A stretch of DNA of 64,000 nucleotides, from positions 124,001 to 188,000 of the forward strand of contig JAMPFD010000001.1 in assembly GCA_023664625.1 (NCBI GenBank). Reading direction: 5' to 3'. Positions 18,052 through 28,105 of this stretch are shown here, one piece after another. The DNA comes from Bacillota bacterium. GTDB taxonomy: Bacteria; Bacteroidota; Bacteroidia; Bacteroidales; Bacteroidaceae. The position numbers were made by a program, and so were the translations under genes. Each line of letters opens with the position of its first letter. Position 1 is the stretch's first letter. The notes under the pieces were generated by a model. It saw only the letters and a program-made list of their open reading frames with translations, had not been told where the DNA came from and did not search any database.

Positions 18052-19167
18052 TCACGAAAGATTGTCCGGAGTTTCCATAACATCACCTCCCGAATAGCGG
18101 CTGTGCATCTGTAAAACTCTTTGGACAAAGATGGCGCGTACGTCCTTAGGGGCCATCACTTCCAGTCCGTCGCCCATCTGCAGGATGCTGCCTATGAACT
18201 CGTTGTTCACTTCAACATCAACGGAAAACTCCGCATACTCACCGTCTTCATGCCTGCCGTAAGGCGTTACAGTGTGATAGGTACTGTGCAGTCGTTTTGT
18301 ATCCATAAGTTTATACATCTTCAGTGTATGCGCACGTATGATGATATGCTTCTTTTCGGCACCCTGATAGTGGCTGACGCCGACAATATCATTGAAGTAC
18401 TCTTCATAAAAGCGGTTGGGAGCCTTTTTATAACTAATTTTCTCCCGTTCGCGAGGCTTTGACCGAATTCTGTCAAGCGCAAGGTTATAGCCATATTCCG
18501 GCTCCCGTCCTTCTGCATGACCGAACAGGTGCCACCGTCCGTTATATTCCTTCAGATAGTGAGGATGGAACGTCAGCGTGACCTGTTCCTCGTCGTATGG
18601 CTTGTAGTCAATCTCCAGTACCATTTTGTTTGTGATGGCTTCATACAGAGATGGCAGGTATTCCATATTGGTCAGAATGCGGTCAAGGCTTGCGTTTATC
18701 ACCTGTTCGCCTTTCTGACGCTTAACCTTCATGTCGAGCAAATCTTGGCAATCCTTGAAGAAGTATTCTAACCACGATTTAGGGAAGAACCCGGCGGAAT
18801 CCTGACAAAACTTCCAATATTGACGAAGATTGTTGACGACTTTGGCATTACGCATATCAGCGAGAGGGTCTTTAGCTTTGCCAGTGTAACGGAAACGTTT
18901 ATTGCGGTTGTTGCCTTCATTTTCTATACTATCATTCCCAACTCTTTCTTTGATGGCATTACAAACCTCCGAGAAAGCCTTCTTTAGTGCACCATAGTAG
19001 TTGCAATTGGACAAATTCGCAGGCAGATTTTCTTTAGAACAACTCATACTGTCAGCCATAACATCTGCATAAGTCACCCATTGACGATCGTTCATCAGTC
19101 TCCGATAGGTTATTCTAACAAATTGTGCCTTATAGCTTTCGCCATCAAAGAGATTCTTTCTTTTCAT
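18052..19167 (-). CDS. WYL-domain transcriptional regulator
   Basis: 371 aa. The N-terminal 90 residues are helical and may form a winged-helix-like DNA-binding region (FVRITYRRLMNDRQWVTYADVMADS). The WYL domain occupies about residues 180-290 (EIDYKPY…TFHPHYLKEYNGRWHLFGHAEG…YNLALDRI), followed by a WCX-like C-terminal extension ending near residue 360. WYL regulators are recurrent partners of CRISPR-Cas and other defence loci and sense nucleic acid or nucleotide ligands. Its position directly upstream of cas13b makes it the best local candidate for the protein that binds the shared palindrome. The palindrome is not present in its own upstream region. Confidence 0.88.
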   Translation of the reverse strand: MKRKNLFDGESYKAQFVRITYRRLMNDRQWVTYADVMADSMSCSKENLPANLSNCNYYGALKKAFSEVCNAIKERVGNDSIENEGNNRNKRFRYTGKAKDPLADMRNAKVVNNLRQYWKFCQDSAGFFPKSWLEYFFKDCQDLLDMKVKRQKGEQVINASLDRILTNMEYLPSLYEAITNKMVLEIDYKPYDEEQVTLTFHPHYLKEYNGRWHLFGHAEGREPEYGYNLALDRIRSKPREREKISYKKAPNRFYEEYFNDIVGVSHYQGAEKKHIIIRAHTLKMYKLMDTKRLHSTYHTVTPYGRHEDGEYAEFSVDVEVNNEFIGSILQMGDGLEVMAPKDVRAIFVQRVLQMHSRYSGGDVMETPDNLS

Positions 19168-19260
19168 TATAGTAAACTAACAAATTAGAGTTATCATACA
19201 GCCAATATTTGGTTCTTCCGCTTTTCGTATACAGGGACAATGGTCTCATTCCATCTGCTT

Positions 19261-20013
19261 CTACTCTTTTGCAGATGAAGAACCGTTCAGCAAAGCATAC
19301 TCCGACAGCCACAGATCTGCCATGCGCTGATGACCGGCGGCAGTGGGATGAATGCCGTCCCACACCCAGTATGACGGGTTCTTCCGTGTAAGCGAGTCAA
19401 ACATTTCTTCATAGTCAAGCAATAGGGCACCGCTGTCGGAGGCTATCTTGCGGACAGTCTGGGCACACTGCCCCACCAAGGCCTTACGCCGGGCATAATC
19501 TTCAGCCGTCCCTGTTTTGCCTGCCTTGGCAACAAACGGAGTACAGAGAATAAGCTGCACATCTGGATTCTTCTCACGCAGACGGGAGAGCAGCTCGCGA
19601 TAGTCTGCTTCCCAACATGAGAAATCAAGTGGAGCCTTGCCCTCAAGATATAGACTGACATCGTTGGTACCGACAAGTATTGTCACCACATCGGGGCGGA
19701 GACTCAATGCATCTTTCTCCCACCGCTCTTTCAGATCCTGCAGGGCATTGCCGGAAATGCCACGGTTGAAGAACTGCGTCTCCACCTCAGGATAGTCGCT
19801 CTGCCACCTTGCGGCGCAGAGCATCATGAAGCTATGCCCATAAATATGATTCAGGTCTTTATGGTTACGCTTATCGGAGGGTGTCATGCTTCCGCCGCTC
19901 CTCCCCCACCCTCCGTCGGTGATGGAGTCGCCTATGAACAGAAACCTTCTGCCACCTGCCATGACGGACAGGAGACAGGAAAACAGGAATAATGCTATAA
20001 GTGTCTTTTTCAT
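19261..20013 (-). CDS. SGNH/GDSL-family esterase or acylhydrolase
   Basis: About 250 aa. The ATG at 20013 gives a clean signal peptide (MKKTLIALFLFSCLLSVMAG). Block I is FIGDSITDGG with the nucleophile Ser, the oxyanion Gly is in GISGNAL, block III is VGTNDV, and block V is WDGIHPTAAGH with catalytic Asp and His. It is probably exported and acts on acetylated glycans or lipids; substrate unknown. It lies 93 bp upstream of the WYL gene on the same strand, but nothing else links it to the CRISPR locus. Confidence 0.88.
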   Translation of the reverse strand: MKKTLIALFLFSCLLSVMAGGRRFLFIGDSITDGGWGRSGGSMTPSDKRNHKDLNHIYGHSFMMLCAARWQSDYPEVETQFFNRGISGNALQDLKERWEKDALSLRPDVVTILVGTNDVSLYLEGKAPLDFSCWEADYRELLSRLREKNPDVQLILCTPFVAKAGKTGTAEDYARRKALVGQCAQTVRKIASDSGALLLDYEEMFDSLTRKNPSYWVWDGIHPTAAGHQRMADLWLSEYALLNGSSSAKE

Positions 20014-20155
20014 AAAACCGATAAGATTTAGTATGGAAGGCCGCTTTTCTGATTTGCGGAATGTTACGGTAATCAAATGGTATTGTATTTGCAAAGATAT
20101 AAATAATATTTGAAAAAAGCTTCGTTTTATAGTAAAAAAAGCGTTTTCCATCAGC

Positions 20156-20192
20156 TGTAGAGTCAACCCTAGAGTCAACTGTAGAGTCAACT
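20156..20192. repeat. Three tandem 12-bp repeats (core AGAGTCAAC)
   Basis: The core tagagtcaac occurs three times in a row with small changes, upstream of the SGNH hydrolase. No function is evident. Confidence 0.55.
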
Positions 20193-20669
20193 ATAATTCT
20201 TAGATTCAAAATCGAAGGTCTTTTATTAATTTTGTGCCGCACAGTTACAATTTACTTGTCTGTTACTGTATCATGTGCCTCTACCGGTCTGTATGATAGG
20301 CGGTTCCCTATATGGGGTCATCCGGAGGGTGCTTACTCTGCGTGTTCATGCACTATGCTATCTTGTGCCTGGAGGCGTCACTTGCAAAGCATGAATACAT
20401 GGTTTTGAAGTTCTGCGTAATTTCTTGGGGAAAATCACTGATAATTCAGAAGATTTCAGTAACTTTGCAATCGGCTATCATCGTATTCCTGTTTCGTATT
20501 TTATTGATTTTCACCATAAAGGCATAAAACATCTGCAAAATCACCAACCTCCCATAGAACTTTCTTATCACGGACCTGCGTAAAGAATATTGAAACATTG
20601 ACTATTCATACACGATGACAACAGCTATATCCTGACAATCATTTTAACCATAGAAATCATAATAACATC

Positions 20670-20795
20670 ATGAAGCATTTCGCCCTGCCAATTGCAATCC
20701 TCGCCACAATCATACTCATAAGTTGCGGAAGTGACAAAACTTTTCCGACAAACCACACGGACAGAGCGACACTTGTTTCGTCTATGCCATGGTAA
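20670..20795 (+). pseudogene. Short lipoprotein-like reading frame, possibly a truncated gene
   Basis: The 41 codons from ATG 20670 encode a Lys/His start, a hydrophobic stretch and a lipobox (LISC) followed by GSDK, a typical lipoprotein signal. The frame then ends after SSMPW inside sequence (tatgccatgg) shared with the intergenic repeat family. The gene may have been cut off by a repeat insertion, or it may be a chance frame. Confidence 0.35.
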
Positions 20796-20879
20796 GAAAG
20801 AAACGGTTAAGCGAACTGAGGCCAAGCCTGACTGAGGGCTTCCGGACAGGAATTTCTTATTAAGCAGCTAAAAGAACAA

Positions 20880-20929
20880 AGCTTAGTAAAAAAAATATCC
20901 CATTATAAAATAATTTACACAGTTACTTA
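20880..20929 (+). repeat. Decayed end of the TAAGTAACT/AGTTACTTA repeat family
   Basis: The bases from gcttagta to agttactta match the right end of the element at 37783-38041, with several changes. Upstream, cttgtttcgtctatgccatgg also resembles the element's interior, so an old copy probably spans about 20755-20929. Confidence 0.5.
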
Positions 20930-21341
20930 TTATGATGTTAGCCAAAATATAAAGAGACAGGAATTTCCTGCAATATCCATGATTTTGCCAAGAAACTCCA
21001 CGTAAAAGCTCCAACCACTCAATCGGCCATTATAGATTTTCTCAAGCAAATTGTAAACGAGCTATTGTTTTTATGAATTGAGTTTACATTGTGTTATTTA
21101 ATTTTCACCATAAAAACACAGTGTGATTTATATATTTTATAATGACTGATTTAGGTTAAAAAGAATCTATTCATGTCTTCCCACATAAGCAGCGGAAACA
21201 GGGAAACATGAATCATATTCTTAAAGAGACTTATACATATCCATCCCTTAAAAAGCCCATTTCAACGAGATATTGTAAAGAGAAACTGCATCTCGCTGAA
21301 GTATTTTTTTTCTTCAAGGGACGATTAAATACAATAAAAAC

Positions 21342-21383
21342 AAAGCTATCCGGTAACTACTATTGCAGTTACCGGATAGCTTT
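21342..21383 (-). terminator. Terminator of rplS
   Basis: A perfect 17-bp stem (arms 21342-21358 and 21367-21383) with an 8-nt loop, followed on the - strand by gtttttatt. Confidence 0.85.
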
Positions 21384-21401
21384 CTGAAAATTAAGTATGT
21401 A

Positions 21402-21761
21402 TTAATCCTTAGCGACTGTACGCTTCTCCTTGATGCGTGCCTTCTTACCTGTAAGAGCACGGAGGTAGTACAGCTTGGCACGGCGAACCTTACCACGCTT
21501 GTTGACTTCAATAGAGTCAATATTTGGAGACTCAATTGGGAAGATACGCTCTACACCAATTGTACCTGACATCTTGCGTACTGTGAAACGTTTCTTCTCT
21601 CCGTGACCGGAAATTTTGATGACAACACCACGGTAGAGCTGGATACGCTCCTTTGAACCCTCGATAATTTTGTAAGCGACAGTAACAGTATCACCTGCTT
21701 TGAATTCCGGGAACTGCTTGCCGGTTGCAAATGCTTCTTCAGCAACTTTAATCAAATCCAT
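21402..21761 (-). CDS. rplS: 50S ribosomal protein L19
   Basis: 119 aa, with the L19 KOW-like core [26 protein letters not shown] and the C-terminal signature [18 protein letters not shown]. It lies 166 bp from rplQ on the same strand, so it may be transcribed separately or by readthrough from the alpha operon. L19 usually sits with rpsP/trmD in many bacteria; a location after rplQ is a different arrangement. Confidence 0.97.
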   Translation of the reverse strand: MDLIKVAEEAFATGKQFPEFKAGDTVTVAYKIIEGSKERIQLYRGVVIKISGHGEKKRFTVRKMSGTIGVERIFPIESPNIDSIEVNKRGKVRRAKLYYLRALTGKKARIKEKRTVAKD

Positions 21762-21927
21762 TGTTTCTTGATTTATTAAATATTGGTTATCGGACGAACC
21801 TAACGTAACTAAAATATTGATGTACAGTATTATATATTCTCATGAATATAATCATTTAATAACACACAAGTGACATCATTTTGTCATAGGTTAGGCCGAA
21901 AGCTTTTTATTTTATAGTCATATAGGA

Positions 21928-22413
21928 CTAAGCCTCTGCTGTCTCTGCTGCAGGAGCTTCCTCTGCCGGAGTCTCTACAGTTTCTGCCTTTGGAGTAGCC
22001 TTTTTACCTGCACGGCGAGTCTTCTTAGCAGCCTTTGGAGCCTTAGCCATATTCTCATCAAAGTCCACAAGCTCTATGAAGCAGACAGAAGCTGCATCAC
22101 CCTGACGTGTACCCAACTTAATGATACGTGTATATCCGCCTGGACGGTCACCTACCTTTGGTGCGACTACCTTGAAGAGTTCTGTAACGGCTGACTTATT
22201 CTGAAGATATGAGAAAACTACACGACGTGAGTTAGTTGTATCCTCCTTTGAGCGTGTTACGAGAGGCTCCACATACTTCTTGAGGGCCTTAGCCTTTGCT
22301 ACAGTCGTAGTGATTCTTTTGTGCATAATCAGCGAAATTGCCATGTTTGCAAGCATAGCAGAACGATGAGATGCAGTACGGCTGAGATGATTGAATTTCT
22401 TATTGTGTCTCAT
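21928..22413 (-). CDS. rplQ: 50S ribosomal protein L17
   Basis: 161 aa. The first 115 residues are the normal L17 fold ([21 protein letters not shown]). The rest is an Ala/Lys/Glu-rich low-complexity tail, longer than the 127-residue E. coli protein. Last gene of the alpha operon block. Confidence 0.97.
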   Translation of the reverse strand: MRHNKKFNHLSRTASHRSAMLANMAISLIMHKRITTTVAKAKALKKYVEPLVTRSKEDTTNSRRVVFSYLQNKSAVTELFKVVAPKVGDRPGGYTRIIKLGTRQGDAASVCFIELVDFDENMAKAPKAAKKTRRAGKKATPKAETVETPAEEAPAAETAEA

Positions 22414-22503
22414 TTTTGTTTTTCGTTTTAACCAGTTGACAATGTAGCTTATGTCTCTATCTTACACTATAGAATTGTGGTAAAAGAGGCATAAGCAGGA
22501 ACA

Positions 22504-23496
22504 TTAATCCTGATTAAGTTTATATTTTGTAATATCAGTTCCAAACGACAGATTCAGACTCTCGAGCAAATCATCAAGCTCTGAAAGCGATTTCTTACCA
22601 AAGTTACGGAACTTCAGGAGGTCCGTCTTATTGAACTGGACGAGGTCTCCAAGAGTTTCAACATCAGCAGCCTTCAGACAGTTAAGGGCACGAACGGAGA
22701 GGTTCATGTCTACAAGGCGTGTCTTCAGGAGTTGACGCATATGGAGGACTTCCTCATCGAATTCTTCATTACCCTCCATTTCAGGATTCTCCAAAGTAAT
22801 TTTCTCATCGGAGAAAAGGAGGAAATGATGGATAAGAATCTTTGCAGCCTCTTTAAGAGCATCCTTTGGGTGGATGGAACCGTCCGTAGACACCTCAATG
22901 ATAAGCTTGTCGTAGTCGGTCTTCTGCTCGACGCGATAAGGCTCAACACTGTAGCGTACGTTACGGATTGGGGTGTAGATAGAATCGATTGGGAGCACAT
23001 TCACATCTGTACAGAACTGACGGTTTTCATCAGCAGGGACATAGCCACGGCCCTTATTGATTGTGATATCAATCTGCATTGATGCTTTTGCATCCAAATG
23101 ACAAATCACCAAATCAGGATTTAACACTTCAAATCCAGTCAGATACTTATCGATATCACCAGCCTTGAACTCTGTTGTATTCTCAACTGTGATAGAGACT
23201 TTCTCATTCTCGAATTCATCTACTATTTGCTTGAATCTAACCTGCTTAAGATTCAAGATAATGTTGGTTACATCTTCCTTTACACCCGGAACAGAGGAGA
23301 ACTCGTGCTCCACACCATCAATTCTGATGGTATTGACAGCATAGCCATCAAGCGATGAAAGGAGAATGCGGCGCAAGGAGTTACCTATCGTAACACCAAA
23401 GCCAGGCTCAAGAGGACGAAACTCGAACTTGCCGACTTTGTCATTGGCCTCCAGCATTACAACTTTATCGGGTTTTTGAAATGCTAATATCGCCAT
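22504..23496 (-). CDS. rpoA: DNA-directed RNA polymerase subunit alpha
   Basis: 330 aa. The N-terminal dimerisation domain ([18 protein letters not shown]) spans about residues 1-230 and the C-terminal helix-hairpin-helix domain ([21 protein letters not shown]…[12 protein letters not shown]) about 250-315. Encoded between rpsD and rplQ in the usual order. Confidence 0.98.
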   Translation of the reverse strand: MAILAFQKPDKVVMLEANDKVGKFEFRPLEPGFGVTIGNSLRRILLSSLDGYAVNTIRIDGVEHEFSSVPGVKEDVTNIILNLKQVRFKQIVDEFENEKVSITVENTTEFKAGDIDKYLTGFEVLNPDLVICHLDAKASMQIDITINKGRGYVPADENRQFCTDVNVLPIDSIYTPIRNVRYSVEPYRVEQKTDYDKLIIEVSTDGSIHPKDALKEAAKILIHHFLLFSDEKITLENPEMEGNEEFDEEVLHMRQLLKTRLVDMNLSVRALNCLKAADVETLGDLVQFNKTDLLKFRNFGKKSLSELDDLLESLNLSFGTDITKYKLNQD

Positions 23497-23507
23497 TAAT
23501 TTAATGA

Positions 23508-24113
23508 TTATTTAGAGTACAACTCAACGATTAACTGCTCCTTGATGTTCTCAGGAATATCCGCACGGTCTGGACGGTGAAGGAACTTACCTGACTTTGT
23601 CTGCTGATCCCACTCAATCCAAGGGAACTGGCTGTGGCTACGACCTGCGAGAGAATCTTCAATAACCTCAAGAGACTTTGATTTCTCACGCACACCGACA
23701 ACCATGCCGGCCTTTACTGAGAAAGAAGGAATGTTCACAACAGCACCATCAACAGTAATGTGCTTGTGGCCTACGAGCTGACGTGCAGCACGACGTGTAG
23801 GAGCTATGCCGAGACGATAGACAACATTGTCAAGACGGCTTTCAAGGAGCTGAAGAAGAACCTCACCGGTGATACCATCAGCCTTTGCTGCCTTCTCAAA
23901 CAAGTTACGGAACTGGCGTTCAAGCACGCCGTATGTGTACTTGGCCTTTTGCTTCTCTGCCAACATGACACCGTACTCAGACATCTTACGACGACGGTTG
24001 TTGCCATGCTGTCCAGGAGCGAAGTTTCTCTTGGACAAAACTTTTTCTGAACCGAGGATGGCCTCGCCAAATCGACGGTCAATTCTTGATTTCGGACCTG
24101 TATATCTAGCCAT
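23508..24113 (-). CDS. rpsD: 30S ribosomal protein S4
   Basis: 201 aa. The N-terminus ([17 protein letters not shown]) lacks the zinc-binding cysteines of the C+ form. The S4 RNA-binding domain ([20 protein letters not shown]) is at about residues 92-155. In many bacteria S4 regulates the alpha operon; a candidate leader hairpin lies upstream of rpsM. Confidence 0.98.
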   Translation of the reverse strand: MARYTGPKSRIDRRFGEAILGSEKVLSKRNFAPGQHGNNRRRKMSEYGVMLAEKQKAKYTYGVLERQFRNLFEKAAKADGITGEVLLQLLESRLDNVVYRLGIAPTRRAARQLVGHKHITVDGAVVNIPSFSVKAGMVVGVREKSKSLEVIEDSLAGRSHSQFPWIEWDQQTKSGKFLHRPDRADIPENIKEQLIVELYSK

Positions 24114-24155
24114 AATTGCTATTTATAATATAATATGTAAAAAAATAAGTCGAGA

Positions 24156-24542
24156 TTATACACGACGGCGCTTTGGAGGACGGCAGCCGTTATGTGGAAG
24201 TGGAGTAACGTCTACGATTTCTGTTACTGCGATACCACAAGAGTGACAAGCACGGATAGCAGATTCACGACCATTACCCGGCCCCTTTACGAAAGCCTTC
24301 ACCTTACGGAGACCAAGGTCATAAGCGACCTTTGCACAATCCTCTGCCGCCATCTGAGCTGCATAAGGAGTATTCTTTTTAGAACCGCGGAAGCCCATCT
24401 TACCGGCTGAAGACCAAGAGATAACCTGACCTTCTCCGTTTGTAAGAGAGACGATGATGTTATTGAAAGAGCTATGTACATGAAGCTGACCTACAGCGTC
24501 AATGCGTACGTTTCTTTTCTTAGTTGCTGTTTTCTTTGCCAT
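24156..24542 (-). CDS. rpsK: 30S ribosomal protein S11
   Basis: 128 aa with a Lys/Arg-rich N-terminus and the highly conserved end [18 protein letters not shown]…[15 protein letters not shown]. Placed between rpsM and rpsD. Confidence 0.98.
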   Translation of the reverse strand: MAKKTATKKRNVRIDAVGQLHVHSSFNNIIVSLTNGEGQVISWSSAGKMGFRGSKKNTPYAAQMAAEDCAKVAYDLGLRKVKAFVKGPGNGRESAIRACHSCGIAVTEIVDVTPLPHNGCRPPKRRRV

Positions 24543-24566
24543 GACTTTACAATCTTTTAAGCGTTA

Positions 24567-24947
24567 TTACTTAGTGGCCTTCTTCTTGTTAGCAACAGTC
24601 TTCTTCTTACCCTTACGTGTACGAGCATTGTTCTTTGTGCTCTGTCCACGAACAGGAAGACCGTTACGATGACGGACACCACGATAGCAACCAATATCCA
24701 TCAGTCGCTTGATATTCAACTGGATCTCAGAACGGAGATCACCTTCCACCTTGAATTCAGCGCCGATAATTTCACGGATCTTAGCTGCATCATCGTCTGA
24801 CCACTCGTTAACCTTAAGGTCACGGCTGACACCTGCTTTATCCAATATCTTTGCTGAACTACTTCGACCTATACCATAAATATAAGTCAATGCGATTTCG
24901 CCACGCTTATTCTGGGGCAAATCTACTCCAACAATTCTTATTGCCAT
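24567..24947 (-). CDS. rpsM: 30S ribosomal protein S13
   Basis: 126 aa with the helix-two-turn-helix region [15 protein letters not shown] and the conserved [17 protein letters not shown] segment. The tail is Lys-rich. First gene after a 156-bp gap containing a possible internal promoter and hairpins. Confidence 0.98.
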   Translation of the reverse strand: MAIRIVGVDLPQNKRGEIALTYIYGIGRSSSAKILDKAGVSRDLKVNEWSDDDAAKIREIIGAEFKVEGDLRSEIQLNIKRLMDIGCYRGVRHRNGLPVRGQSTKNNARTRKGKKKTVANKKKATK

Positions 24948-24981
24948 TGTTTGTTGATAAATGAATAAATAATAAACATAA

Positions 24982-24995
24982 CGGGTATATACCCG
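24982..24995. promoter_or_regulatory. Palindrome CGGGTATATACCCG in the rpsM leader
   Basis: A perfect 14-bp palindrome 35 bp upstream of rpsM and downstream (in transcript order) of the possible -7 element at 25009-25016. It could form a leader hairpin. Confidence 0.45.
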
Positions 24996-25002
24996 AAAAT
25001 CC

Positions 25003-25035
25003 GAATTGCAAAGTTACAAAAACTTTTGCAATTCC
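25003..25035 (-). promoter_or_regulatory. Possible internal promoter within an inverted repeat upstream of rpsM
   Basis: TAACTTTG (- strand, 25009-25016) fits the -7 consensus, but no good -33 box is seen. The element sits inside an imperfect inverted repeat (gaattgcaaagtt / aacttttgcaattc), so it could instead be a weak terminator or attenuator between rpmJ and rpsM. Confidence 0.4.
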
Positions 25036-25103
25036 GAATTTTCAGAGTGCTATATCCAAAATTTTTAACTTTATACGTTATTTTTTAACGTACATTAGAA
25101 GTC

Positions 25104-25220
25104 TTAGCCCTGACGAGTCTTAAACTTAGGGTTCTTCTTGTTAATAACAAAAAGACGCCCCTTGCGACGTACGATTTTGCAGTCAGGAGTACGCTTCTTC
25201 AAAGATGCTCTTGTCTTCAT
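25104..25220 (-). CDS. rpmJ: 50S ribosomal protein L36
   Basis: 38 codons from ATG 25220 to TAA 25104-25106, with the L36 core [13 protein letters not shown] and the C-terminus FKTRQG. Three of the four zinc ligands of the classical form are missing; only one Cys remains. This is therefore the zinc-independent (C-) type. Located between infA and rpsM as usual. Confidence 0.95.
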   Translation of the reverse strand: MKTRASLKKRTPDCKIVRRKGRLFVINKKNPKFKTRQG

Positions 25221-25246
25221 TTCTCTAATTTATTTGTGAGGTTCCT

Positions 25247-25465
25247 TTATTTATATCTGAATGATATTCTGCCTTTGGTAAGATCATATGGAGACATCTC
25301 CACCTTAACCTTGTCGCCAGGGAGAATCTTGATGTAATGCATTCTCATTTTTCCAGAGATGTGTGCAATAATTTCCACACCATTCTCAAGTTCTACACGG
25401 AACATTGCATTTGACAGCGACTCTATTATTCTGCCGTCCTGCTCGATAGCCGATTGTTTTGCCAT
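25247..25465 (-). CDS. infA: Translation initiation factor IF-1
   Basis: 72 aa, a single S1/OB-fold domain ([22 protein letters not shown]…KIRM-type core, [22 protein letters not shown]). It ends 2 bp after the map gene. Confidence 0.98.
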   Translation of the reverse strand: MAKQSAIEQDGRIIESLSNAMFRVELENGVEIIAHISGKMRMHYIKILPGDKVKVEMSPYDLTKGRISFRYK

Positions 25466-25467
25466 AA

Positions 25468-26268
25468 TCAGTATATTTCGCCTTCTAAACTTTCTATTTC
25501 TTCAAATGATGATAATATCTCAGACTTGCCATGCCGTACCACAATTGTATGCTCAAAATGGGCAGCCGGTTTATGGTCAAGGGTCACAATACTCCACTTA
25601 TCCGGCATAAGTCCTATTTTGCGGTCACCCATTGTTATCATTGGCTCAATGGCAATGCACATCCCGTTTTTAAGAGCTGTACCATTGCCTCGTCTGCCGT
25701 AATTTGGTATTGACGGATCCTCATGCATATCCCTACCGATACCATGTCCTGTCAGTTCCCGTACGACACCGTAGCCTTCCGATTCACAATGACTTTGCAC
25801 AGCATAGCCGATGTCACCTGTTTTTTTTCCCGCCACGGCGGCCTCTATACCTTTATATAAAGAGTCCTTCGTTATGCGCAGAAGTTTTTTCACATCCTCC
25901 TGTACCTCGCCGACACAGAATGTGTAGGCCGAATCGCCGCAGAAGCCATTAAGAAGCGTACCGCAATCAATGGAGATAATATCTCCCTCTTTCAGGATCT
26001 GCTTCTCAGATGGCACTCCATGCACGACACAGTCATTGACCGATGTGCATATTGAAGCCGGGAACGGTTGGCCATACGGATTAGGGAAATTCAGAAATGT
26101 CGGCGTTGCACCATGATCTCTGATAAATTCCTCCGCAATTTTATCCAACTGAAGCGTAGTGACTCCGGGGGTTATATGCCGGAACAACTCCGCGAGGGTC
26201 TGACCAACGAGTTGGTTAGCCTCTCGCATAAGTTGTATTTCTTCCTCAGTCTTGAGAAATATCCTCAT
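25468..26268 (-). CDS. map: Methionine aminopeptidase, type I
   Basis: 266 aa. The metal-binding residues of the pita-bread fold are visible: Asp pair in ISIDCGT and [10 protein letters not shown], His in TGHGIG, Glu in AIEPM, and a final Glu in the C-terminal FEHTIVV segment. It removes the initiator Met from new proteins. It lies between secY and infA, the usual Bacteroidota order. Confidence 0.97.
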   Translation of the reverse strand: MRIFLKTEEEIQLMREANQLVGQTLAELFRHITPGVTTLQLDKIAEEFIRDHGATPTFLNFPNPYGQPFPASICTSVNDCVVHGVPSEKQILKEGDIISIDCGTLLNGFCGDSAYTFCVGEVQEDVKKLLRITKDSLYKGIEAAVAGKKTGDIGYAVQSHCESEGYGVVRELTGHGIGRDMHEDPSIPNYGRRGNGTALKNGMCIAIEPMITMGDRKIGLMPDKWSIVTLDHKPAAHFEHTIVVRHGKSEILSSFEEIESLEGEIY

Positions 26269-26277
26269 ATCTCAGAT

Positions 26278-27624
26278 TTAATATGCAGCAACACCACCGT
26301 TTCGTGTGCGTCCGCTCTTCAGCAGTCCGTCATAGTGACGCATCATCAAATGAGACTCAATCTGCTGGAGTGTATCGATAACAACACCAACAAGAATCAG
26401 AAGTGACGTTCCACCAAAGAACTGTGCGAATGCCTGCTGTACATTAAGAAGTCCTGCAAGGGCTGGCATAACAGCGATGAATGCAATAAAGATTGAACCA
26501 GGAAGTGTTATACGTGTTATAACAGTATCAATGTATTCAGCGGTGTCATGACCAGGTTTTACACCAGGTATGAAACCATTATTGCGTTTCATGTCCTCTG
26601 CCATCTGTGTAGGATTGAGAGTAATTGCAGTATAGAAGTATGTAAATGCTATAATGAGAACTACATAAATAGCATTATATAGGAAACTTCCATTGTCCAT
26701 AAGCTGGCGAAGACCTGCCGATGCACCATCTGATGTAAAGCCGACCACTGTGAGCGGGATAAACATCAGTGCCTGAGCAAAGATGATAGGCATCACATTG
26801 GCAGCGAAAAGCTTCAGCGGTATATACTGGCGTGCACCACCTATCTGACGTGCCGCTCCACGTCCCTCAACGCGTTTGGCATACTGTACAGGAATCTGAC
26901 GAGTTGCCTGTGTGAGGATTATTGCGGCACAAACCACAGCATAAAGTATCAGAATCTCAACAATAAGCATCACGATACCGCCACCAGAGATAGCAGTAAA
27001 GCGAGAAGTTATTTCCTGTATGAATGCCTGTGGCAGACGAGCGATGATACCGAGCATAATGATAATGGAGACACCATTACCAATGCCCTTATCTGTAATA
27101 CGTTCACCAAGCCAAAGAATAAACATGGAACCAGCAGCAAGGATAATTGTTGCAGGAATCATGAACACCTGCCAAGAGATGCCCGATGCCAGCGCGTCCG
27201 CAGCCTGCGTTCTGATGTTCACAAGATAGCAAGGTGCCTGGAAGATAAGGATGGCTACCGTGAGAATACGGGTGTACCAACTGATTTTCTTACGGCCACT
27301 CTCGCCTTCACGCTGCATCTTCTGGAAATAAGGTACAGCGACAGCGAGAAGCTGCATTACGATTGAGGCTGAGATATACGGCATAATACCAAGCGCAAAT
27401 ATTGACGCATTGGAGAATGCACCACCAGAGAACATGTCAAGTAGCGACATAAGTCCACCGCTTGTCTGTGACTGGAGCTTCTCAAGCTGTCCGGGATTAA
27501 TACCCGGAAGCACCACGAAGGAACCAAAACGATATATTGCGGTGAACAGCAGGACGATGAGGAGCCGCTGACGCAGATCCTCAATCTTCCAACAGTTCTT
27601 TAGTGTCTCAATGATTTTTTTCAT
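26278..27624 (-). CDS. secY: Preprotein translocase subunit SecY
   Basis: 448 aa with about ten transmembrane helices, the plug-region segment SGGLMSLLDMFSGGAFSNASIFALGIMPYISASI and the conserved cytoplasmic loop YAKRVEGRGAARQIGGARQYIPLK. Its ATG overlaps the rplO stop (TAATG). Confidence 0.98.
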   Translation of the reverse strand: MKKIIETLKNCWKIEDLRQRLLIVLLFTAIYRFGSFVVLPGINPGQLEKLQSQTSGGLMSLLDMFSGGAFSNASIFALGIMPYISASIVMQLLAVAVPYFQKMQREGESGRKKISWYTRILTVAILIFQAPCYLVNIRTQAADALASGISWQVFMIPATIILAAGSMFILWLGERITDKGIGNGVSIIIMLGIIARLPQAFIQEITSRFTAISGGGIVMLIVEILILYAVVCAAIILTQATRQIPVQYAKRVEGRGAARQIGGARQYIPLKLFAANVMPIIFAQALMFIPLTVVGFTSDGASAGLRQLMDNGSFLYNAIYVVLIIAFTYFYTAITLNPTQMAEDMKRNNGFIPGVKPGHDTAEYIDTVITRITLPGSIFIAFIAVMPALAGLLNVQQAFAQFFGGTSLLILVGVVIDTLQQIESHLMMRHYDGLLKSGRTRNGGVAAY

Positions 27625-28073
27625 TATTTAATAGTTGTTGTGTTACCACCCTGTGCCTTGATAGCCTCTTCTGCAGTCTTTGAGAATGCATGTGCCTCTA
27701 CATCAACCTTGACAGTAAGCTGTCCCATGCCAAGAATCTTGACAAGTTCCTTACCGTTTGTCAGACCTGCTGCAACAAGCTCTGCAATACCGATCTTTGA
27801 AAGGTTCTGCTTCTCTGCGATCTTCTGGATAGTAGAGAGGTTTACAGCAAGATACTCTTTGTGGTTGATGTTCTTGAAACCGAACTTAGGCAGACGACGC
27901 TGCAAAGGCATCTGACCACCCTCGAAACCGATCTTACGCTTGTAACCAGAGCGAGACTTAGCACCCTTATGACCACGTGTAGAAGTGCCGCCAAGACCAG
28001 AACCCGGACCACGACCGATACGACGACGTGAATGAGTAGAGCCTGTAGCTGGGGTCAAATTATTTAATTTCAT
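27624..28073 (-). CDS. rplO: 50S ribosomal protein L15
   Basis: 149 aa with the N-terminal Gly/Arg-rich signature GRGPGSGLGGTSTRGHKG and the globular C-terminal half. Overlaps secY by 3 bp. Confidence 0.98.
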   Translation of the reverse strand: MKLNNLTPATGSTHSRRRIGRGPGSGLGGTSTRGHKGAKSRSGYKRKIGFEGGQMPLQRRLPKFGFKNINHKEYLAVNLSTIQKIAEKQNLSKIGIAELVAAGLTNGKELVKILGMGQLTVKVDVEAHAFSKTAEEAIKAQGGNTTTIK

Positions 28074-28105
28074 AATTGTGTCTATTTAAAAGATAATTAT
28101 ATTAA

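Larger units (their letters stand above)
20014..21401. other. Long noncoding stretch between SGNH hydrolase and rplS
   Basis: Nearly 1.4 kb. It contains a candidate -7 element TATCTTTG on the - strand (20092-20099) for the SGNH gene, the tandem 12-bp repeats, a possible 41-codon lipoprotein fragment (20670-20795), the decayed end of the TAAGTAACT repeat family (about 20880-20929) and the rplS terminator. Otherwise it is AT-rich with no convincing gene. Confidence 0.6.

Noticed and set aside
19168..19260. Fourth copy of the GGTTCC palindrome upstream of the WYL gene
   Set aside because: Only a half-like ggttct is present, with no right arm at the expected distance.
20312..20527. 71-aa hydrophobic frame
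   Set aside because: No conserved features and it lies in AT-rich noncoding sequence.
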